DNA of 58,092 nucleotides from a virus. The stretch lies in IMG/VR virus record IMGVR_UViG_3300042290_000649, positions 1 through 58,092 of that record; one strand, 5' to 3'. The notes beneath the pieces are model-generated. The model saw only the letters and a list, made by a program, of their open reading frames with translations, was not told the DNA's origin and searched no databases. Of this stretch, positions 55,430 to 58,092 are shown piece after piece; positions within the stretch are counted from its first letter, which is position 1, and every line of letters starts with the position of its first letter. Both the position numbers and the translations under genes were made by a program.

Positions 55430-55819
55430 CTACCTGCTCTGTGGCTCGTAGGTGTCCATCCACTCGCCGCAGAGTCGCGTGCGCTCTACTGCCTCTGCGC
55501 CCTTCGCAGTCCTGCTGCTCGTTTCTGGATCGTTAGTCCACGCGCGAACCTGCGCGATGGTGAGTCCATCGGCGACTGTTTCGCTTGGATACCGACCACC
55601 CGCAAACACGCGAACGATTCGGAAAAGCGTTTCCGTTTCGTCTAGCGATGCCCCGCAAGCGAAGCACGCGGGGGTGTCCTCGTTCACATCGGGGCTATAC
55701 ACGGTGTCCATCGCCTCTGTTGCGCCCTGTGTGCCATCGGCACAATCGCGGCACATCACGACCCCTGCCGTTGTGTCCACATAGCCGACCAGAACGATGC
55801 CGCTTCCTGTGTTCGTCAT
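55430..55819 (-). CDS. Early zinc-ribbon protein, cassette 3
   Basis: This 129-residue protein has its ATG at 55817-55819 after GGAAGGAGCGCACT. Two CxxC pairs (VVMCRDCADG and PACFACGASL) about 30 residues apart form a probable zinc ribbon. A C-terminal helix (TAKGAEAVERTRLCGEWMD) follows. No enzyme motif is seen. It could bind host RNA polymerase or nucleic acid, as small early zinc proteins often do. Confidence 0.66.
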   Translation of the reverse strand: MTNTGSGIVLVGYVDTTAGVVMCRDCADGTQGATEAMDTVYSPDVNEDTPACFACGASLDETETLFRIVRVFAGGRYPSETVADGLTIAQVRAWTNDPETSSRTAKGAEAVERTRLCGEWMDTYEPQSR

Positions 55820-55839
55820 AGTGCGCTCCTTCCATACTG

Positions 55840-55895
55840 CGGAGAATCTCTCCGACTACTAAACAATGCCACACGGCAACCCCGAATCCACCGAA
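55840..55895 (-). promoter_or_regulatory. Early cassette promoter p3 with 5' hairpin
   Basis: TTCGGTGGATT (55885-55895) lies 16 bp before CATTGT (55863-55868), preceded by GTGTGG. Eight bases later comes the hairpin CGGAGA-GAT-TCTCCG (55840-55854). Compared with p2 one G-C pair is changed to A-T on both arms and a G-T wobble to A-T, so pairing is kept. Confidence 0.7.
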
Positions 55896-55933
55896 CGACC
55901 CGAAGGGCAAGGGGAAGGGTGAAGCGTGCGACT

Positions 55934-55958
55934 GATTGGATTGGATTGGATTGGATTG
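55934..55958. repeat. 5-bp tandem repeat GATTG, five units
   Basis: Five perfect GATTG units upstream of promoter p3, between it and the 7-bp array R3. A single GGATTGGATT occurs at the equivalent place before p2. This could be slippage-prone spacer or a protein-binding array. Confidence 0.8.
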
Positions 55959-55986
55959 GGTGAACGGGTACGGGTAATGGGTAATA

Positions 55987-56021
55987 CATAACGCATAACG
56001 CATAACGCATAACCAATAACC
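55987..56021. repeat. 7-bp repeat array R3 (CATAACG/C, five units)
   Basis: Five tandem units: CATAACG three times, CATAACC, AATAACC, then CCCCAGAAAC and the cassette 4 terminator. The last base of the unit differs between arrays while CATAAC is kept. Confidence 0.85.
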
Positions 56022-56036
56022 CCCAGAAACGCAGAA

Positions 56037-56063
56037 GGGGCGAGCCGCCCCGCGACCCGCCCC
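56037..56063 (-). terminator. Terminator of cassette 4
   Basis: On the minus strand GGGGCGGGTCGC and GCGGCTCGCCCC pair over 12 positions (with wobbles) around a GGG loop, followed by TTCTGCGTTTC. The T run is weaker than in cassettes 2 and 5, and the UUCG loop is absent. It follows the DUF3846-like gene. Confidence 0.7.
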
Positions 56064-56080
56064 CTCGTTGTGTGTGTGTC

Positions 56081-56482
56081 CTAGATCGTGCGCCCGTCGT
56101 ACATCGGGAAGCCGCCATCGTTGAGCACGCGCTCAATCTTGACGATCTCCGCATCCGTGAAGCCGCGCAACTCGTCATCGTGTACCAGTACCGCATCGCC
56201 AGCCAAGCCGCCACCTGCTAGGTAGAGCGGCGCGCTCTTCGTTGCCACCGCGAACACATCGCACGCGGTGAGGTTGATACGCGGATTCTGTACGAGAAGC
56301 CCCTCCTCGTCTACCAGAAGCGCAACGGGTACGCCGCCGAGATTGCCGCGCCCGACCATCTCCACATACTGGCAACCGATCGCGTCATACATTGGCTGTA
56401 AGCCGTTCACGCCGCGCTCCGTCTTCACGATGCGATGCGTGCCATCTTCTAGCGCGCGGATTACATACATTGACCCTGCCAT
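56081..56482 (-). CDS. DUF3846-like early protein, cassette 4
   Basis: This 133-residue protein has its ATG at 56480-56482 after GGAGGCACACAA. The longer frame to 56578 runs through the promoter. The sequence (QPMYDAIGCQYVEMVGRG, then VALLVDEEGLLVQNPRINL, then GGGLAGDAVLVHDDEL) follows the pattern of DUF3846, a small phage/plasmid domain of unknown function found in early regions. It ends with an acidic helix. Confidence 0.7.
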   Translation of the reverse strand: MAGSMYVIRALEDGTHRIVKTERGVNGLQPMYDAIGCQYVEMVGRGNLGGVPVALLVDEEGLLVQNPRINLTACDVFAVATKSAPLYLAGGGLAGDAVLVHDDELRGFTDAEIVKIERVLNDGGFPMYDGRTI

Positions 56483-56507
56483 TTGTGTGCCTCCTTCTTT
56501 CTTCTTA

Positions 56508-56563
56508 CGGGGAAGCCCCCCGATGAGTAGACAATGCCACACATCGGGGAGCAATCCACCGAA
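56508..56563 (-). promoter_or_regulatory. Early cassette promoter p4 with 5' hairpin
   Basis: TTCGGTGGATT (56553-56563) lies 16 bp before CATTGT (56531-56536), preceded by GTGTGG. Eight bases later comes the hairpin CGGGGG-GCT-TCCCCG (56508-56522), identical to p2. No terminator separates it from the 52-residue gene, which ends three bases before it. Confidence 0.7.
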
Positions 56564-56565
56564 AC

Positions 56566-56724
56566 CTACTTTGCCCATCGCCTACGCTTCATCTCCTCGC
56601 GGAAGCGTGCGATTGCCTCGCGCTTTGTGTATCCGTAGTAGGAGATGGATTCCAAATAACCATCAACCACGGCGGAGATAACCCACGAGCCGTTGTGCCA
56701 TTGGCGCGTTGCGCTAATCGTCAT
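56566..56724 (-). CDS. Small basic early protein, cassette 5
   Basis: This 52-residue frame has an ATG at 56722-56724 after GGAGGGGTT and a TAG at 56566-56568. It is beta then helix: TRQWHNGSWVISAVVDGYLE, then TKREAIARFREEMKRRRW. The C-terminal basic helix resembles short phage proteins with a DNA- or RNA-binding helix. Function unknown. It is the last gene of its cassette and runs directly into promoter p4. Confidence 0.62.
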   Translation of the reverse strand: MTISATRQWHNGSWVISAVVDGYLESISYYGYTKREAIARFREEMKRRRWAK

Positions 56725-56738
56725 AACCCCTCCTAGCG

Positions 56739-56764
56739 TTGGCGGCGGAGCCGAAGCCCCGCCG
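56739..56764 (-). other. Intercistronic hairpin with UUCG loop, cassette 5
   Basis: On the minus strand GGCGGCGGGGC-TTCG-GCTCCGCCGCC folds with an 11-pair stem between the 81- and 52-residue genes. A near copy lies at 57549-57577. No T run follows, so it may slow decay or processing of the mRNA rather than terminate. Confidence 0.6.
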
Positions 56765-56787
56765 CCGTTGTGAGGCGAAGCCGTCGC

Positions 56788-57033
56788 CTAGCGGTAGTAC
56801 TTCTCGCGTACTTCTTCCGCCGCGATTGCGGCGAGAGAGTCTACGAGGTAGAGGCGAATCTGCTCAACCGCGAGCAAACGGCGCTCTACGCAATGGCGTG
56901 AATCGCACGCCGCGAGAGAAGCGCAAGAGCCTTGCTCTTCGTTCTCGGTAATGTTCTTGGCGATGGCGAGAATCTGATTCTCAACCTGCGCCTCGGTGAG
57001 TACCTGCTCACCGATGAGATGGCGGTATGGCAT
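56788..57033 (-). CDS. Small early protein, cassette 5
   Basis: This 81-residue protein has its ATG at 57031-57033 after GAGGAGGTCTGGT. The longer frame to 57255 is the promoter and repeats read in frame. It is mostly helical (TEAQVENQILAIAKNITEN, LLAVEQIRLYLVDSLAAIAA) with three cysteines in the middle (GSCASLAACDSRHC). No family is recognised. Confidence 0.62.
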   Translation of the reverse strand: MPYRHLIGEQVLTEAQVENQILAIAKNITENEEQGSCASLAACDSRHCVERRLLAVEQIRLYLVDSLAAIAAEEVREKYYR

Positions 57034-57053
57034 ACCAGACCTCCTCAATGTTT

Positions 57054-57114
57054 GAGCGGTATCGCCGCTCCCGATGAATACACAATGCCACACCCCGCGC
57101 CGCAATCCACCGAA
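57054..57114 (-). promoter_or_regulatory. Early cassette promoter p5 with 5' hairpin
   Basis: TTCGGTGGATT (57104-57114) lies 16 bp before CATTGT (57082-57087), preceded by GTGTGG. The leader hairpin here is GAGCGG-CGATA-CCGCTC (57054-57070), unrelated in sequence to p2-p4 but in nearly the same place (11 bases after the -10 box). Confidence 0.68.
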
Positions 57115-57202
57115 ACCCGCAACGGCACGCGGAGCCGAGCAGCAACGGCGAGGGCAGGGCGGATACGGAGCAATGGGGATACGGGTACGGATACGGGTAA
57201 TG

Positions 57203-57244
57203 GATAACTCGTAACACATAACGCATAACCCGTAACTCATAACC
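57203..57244. repeat. 7-bp repeat array R4 (six units, degenerate)
   Basis: Six units: GATAACT, CGTAACA, CATAACG, CATAACC, CGTAACT, CATAACC, then CGCCAGAAAC and the next terminator. It is more diverged than R1-R3, with TAAC invariant. TACGGGTACGGATACGGGTAATG precedes it. Confidence 0.8.
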
Positions 57245-57253
57245 GCCAGAAAC

Positions 57254-57291
57254 AAAGAAGGGCGAGCCGCCGAAGCGACCCGCCCTTCTTT
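57254..57291 (-). terminator. Terminator of cassette 6 (UUCG loop)
   Basis: On the minus strand AAAGAAGGGCG and CGCCCTTCTTT enclose an inner stem capped by C-TTCG-G, 17 pairs in all with wobbles. The T-rich arm ends in CTTCTTTGTTTC. It begins two bases after the stop of the 57293 microprotein. Confidence 0.85.
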
Positions 57292-57292
57292 G

Positions 57293-57358
57293 CTACCTAC
57301 TGCGCATCAACCACGCCATCACCGCAATAACGGCGACGAGGTACAGCGCCTCACTCAC
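57293..57358 (-). CDS. Membrane microprotein (21 residues), cassette 6
   Basis: GTG start at 57356-57358, overlapping the 58-residue gene by eight bases, with TAG at 57293-57295. The peptide is one membrane helix (ALYLVAVIAVMAWLM) ending RSR. It aligns without gaps with the cassette 2 peptide (VLYLVAVVVVMAWIV, ending GRR), although flanking DNA differs. No separate ribosome binding site is seen, so it depends on translation of the gene before it. Confidence 0.65.
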   Translation of the reverse strand: MSEALYLVAVIAVMAWLMRSR

Positions 57359-57527
57359 TTGGCTCCGCGTACTTCACGCGGCGAGCCTCAGCGATAGCGC
57401 GCTTGCGATCATCACCGCGCTTCTCGCGGCGATGCTTCTCACAACAATCACCATCAGCAGCAGGACGCTTCGTCCAACGGACGGAGTGCTCTGGGATGGC
57501 GATCTTCTCAACACCACGACGATTCAT
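57351..57527 (-). CDS. Small basic early protein, cassette 6
   Basis: This 58-residue frame has an ATG at 57525-57527 after AGGAGG and a TGA at 57351-57353. It is highly basic (KHRREKRGDDRKRAIAEARR) with a Cys pair (DGDCCEKH). The MNRR start matches the 51-residue membrane protein gene at 54490, and both precede a microprotein. A nucleic-acid-binding role is plausible but not shown. Confidence 0.62.
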   Translation of the reverse strand: MNRRGVEKIAIPEHSVRWTKRPAADGDCCEKHRREKRGDDRKRAIAEARRVKYAEPSE

Positions 57528-57548
57528 ACACCCTCCTCTGTGGCTCGC

Positions 57549-57577
57549 GGCGACGGAGCCGAAGCCCCGCCGCCGTC
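57549..57577 (-). other. Intercistronic hairpin with UUCG loop, cassette 6
   Basis: A GGCGGCGGGGC-TTCG-GCTCCGTCGCC stem, almost identical to 56739-56764, separates the 109- and 58-residue genes. The repeated sequence between unrelated genes points to a mobile or selected RNA element, possibly a decay barrier. Confidence 0.55.
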
Positions 57578-57587
57578 CGCCGATTGT

Positions 57588-57917
57588 TTAGGCGACGACT
57601 TCTGTCGCCGACTCTGCGAGTTCCAGAACATCGCTCTGGTCTGCGTTGCCCTCCAACGCGGTGCGAATCTTGGCGATGATTGCGGTCAGTCGCTCGTTCT
57701 CAGCGACCACCTCAGCGACCATCTCCTCTACTGAGTCCAGAGCCTCCTGAACCTCATCAGCGTGCGACTCAGCGGAGTTCGCTGAGTCCGTTGCCGAACT
57801 GGCGTAGTCCTGAGCATCAGAAGCCTCTGATGCTGCGTCCTGCGCCGCTGACGATGCGCGCTCCGCGCTGCGGCGTGCCTCCGCTAGGATGTCCGTGAGT
57901 TTCTGTGTATCGGTCAT
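57588..57917 (-). CDS. Alanine-rich coiled-coil early protein, cassette 6
   Basis: This 109-residue protein starts after GAGGAGGTCTT. It is nearly all acidic Ala/Ser/Glu helix (RRSAERASSAAQDAASEASD, DEVQEALDSVEEMVAEVV) with hydrophobic heptads, so a long coiled coil is expected. There is no Cys, and a Leu/Ile-rich end (RLTAIIAKIRTALEGN). Its role is unknown. Oligomeric scaffold or inhibitor functions are possible. Confidence 0.65.
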   Translation of the reverse strand: MTDTQKLTDILAEARRSAERASSAAQDAASEASDAQDYASSATDSANSAESHADEVQEALDSVEEMVAEVVAENERLTAIIAKIRTALEGNADQSDVLELAESATEVVA

Positions 57918-57933
57918 AAGACCTCCTCACTTG

Positions 57934-57996
57934 GGAAGCGATCACAGCGCCTCCTCTACTTCTACAATGCCACACCCCTGTGGTGAATCCACCGAA
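57934..57996 (-). promoter_or_regulatory. Early cassette promoter p6 with 5' hairpin
   Basis: TTCGGTGGATT (57986-57996) lies 16 bp before CATTGT (57964-57969), preceded by GTGTGG. The leader hairpin GGAGGCG-CTGTGAT-CGCTTCC (57934-57954) starts nine bases after the -10 box and pairs with one wobble. Confidence 0.68.
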
Positions 57997-58071
57997 CTTC
58001 CCGACGAGGTGCGCGACGGCACGAGGTCAGGGTCAGCAGGATTGTGGAGCGGTGATACGGGAGTTCGGATA

Positions 58072-58092
58072 CGGGTAATGGGTAATGGGTAA
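58072..58092. repeat. Start of a further 7-bp repeat array at the right edge
   Basis: GGGTAAT units (7 bp) run off the window after TACGGGTAATG, the same sequence that precedes CATAAC arrays R3 and R4. Another array and terminator probably follow beyond the edge. No gene is seen in 57997-58092. Confidence 0.6.

Noticed and set aside
54345-57244. CATAACN arrays as a CRISPR
   Set aside because: Units are 7 bp in direct contact with no spacers, and no cas genes are present.
1-58092. Window as a complete circular genome
   Set aside because: Joining the right end to the left end does not continue the fibronectin-type domain of the left-edge protein in a sensible way, so sequence is missing at one or both ends.

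Overview
The window is part of the genome of a tailed, long-tailed (siphovirus-type) double-stranded DNA phage, seen about as far as its right-hand early region. The evidence is a full virion gene set: terminase small and large subunits, portal, prohead protease, HK97-type major capsid protein, head-tail connectors, tail tube protein, frameshifted tail assembly chaperones, a 5542-residue tape measure protein, a 2257-residue tail-tip/host-specificity protein with a C-terminal S74 chaperone, and several tail fibres. No integrase, tRNA, rRNA, insertion sequence or CRISPR array was found. Both ends are open: a minus-strand surface-protein gene runs off the left edge and a repeat array runs off the right edge. 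The host is not identifiable from the sequence. Several late genes have a -10 box 6-9 bases before the start codon and no ribosome binding site, which is the leaderless pattern common in Actinomycetota, so an actinobacterial host is a reasonable but unproven guess.

Layout. (1) 1-6391, minus: surface protein, small zinc proteins, three paralogous tail-collar fibres, a repeat-rich fibre and two small tail proteins. (2) 6486-9279, plus: terminase island (TerS, TerL and three small genes). (3) 9248-10956, minus: lysis cassette (C39-like endolysin, holin-like protein) plus a ParB-domain protein. (4) 11031-43355, minus: the late operon, read leftward from prohead protease and capsid protein through connectors, tail tube, chaperones, tape measure and tail tip. 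It is interrupted at 36357-37988 by a plus-strand three-gene insertion (membrane coiled-coil protein, histone H1-like protein, metallophosphoesterase). (5) 43356-43540: divergent control region with a perfect 16-bp parS site. (6) 43541-53612, plus: portal fusion, HNH protein, DNA-binding proteins, annealing protein and RecB-like nuclease, replisome organiser, DnaC-like loader, RusA-like resolvase, SSB, thioredoxin and a nucleotidyltransferase-like protein. (7) 53718-58092, minus: an array of small early genes in repeated transcription cassettes.

The right-hand array is the most unusual part. Six promoters share the core TTCGGTGGATT with a fixed 16-bp spacing to CATTGT (GATAGT in one). Five are followed, 7-11 nt from the -10 box, by a short 5' hairpin that keeps pairing while its sequence changes. 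Most cassettes end in a hairpin terminator, usually with a UUCG loop, then a CCAGAAAC box and five or six 7-bp repeats (CATAACN). Three cassettes end in a 21-26 residue single-membrane-helix peptide that starts with GTG inside the preceding gene. The leftmost cassette has a roughly 180-nt leader with 12-bp tandem repeats and two perfectly paired, interleaved stems that predict an H-type pseudoknot just before the ribosome binding site.

Inferred programme: the right-hand cassettes act early. The plus block 43541-53612 replicates and recombines DNA and makes the portal. The leftward late operon builds head and tail, partly through leaderless promoters placed inside terminators, and the 9.2-11.0 kb cassette lyses the cell. 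The parS site could recruit the host ParB protein.
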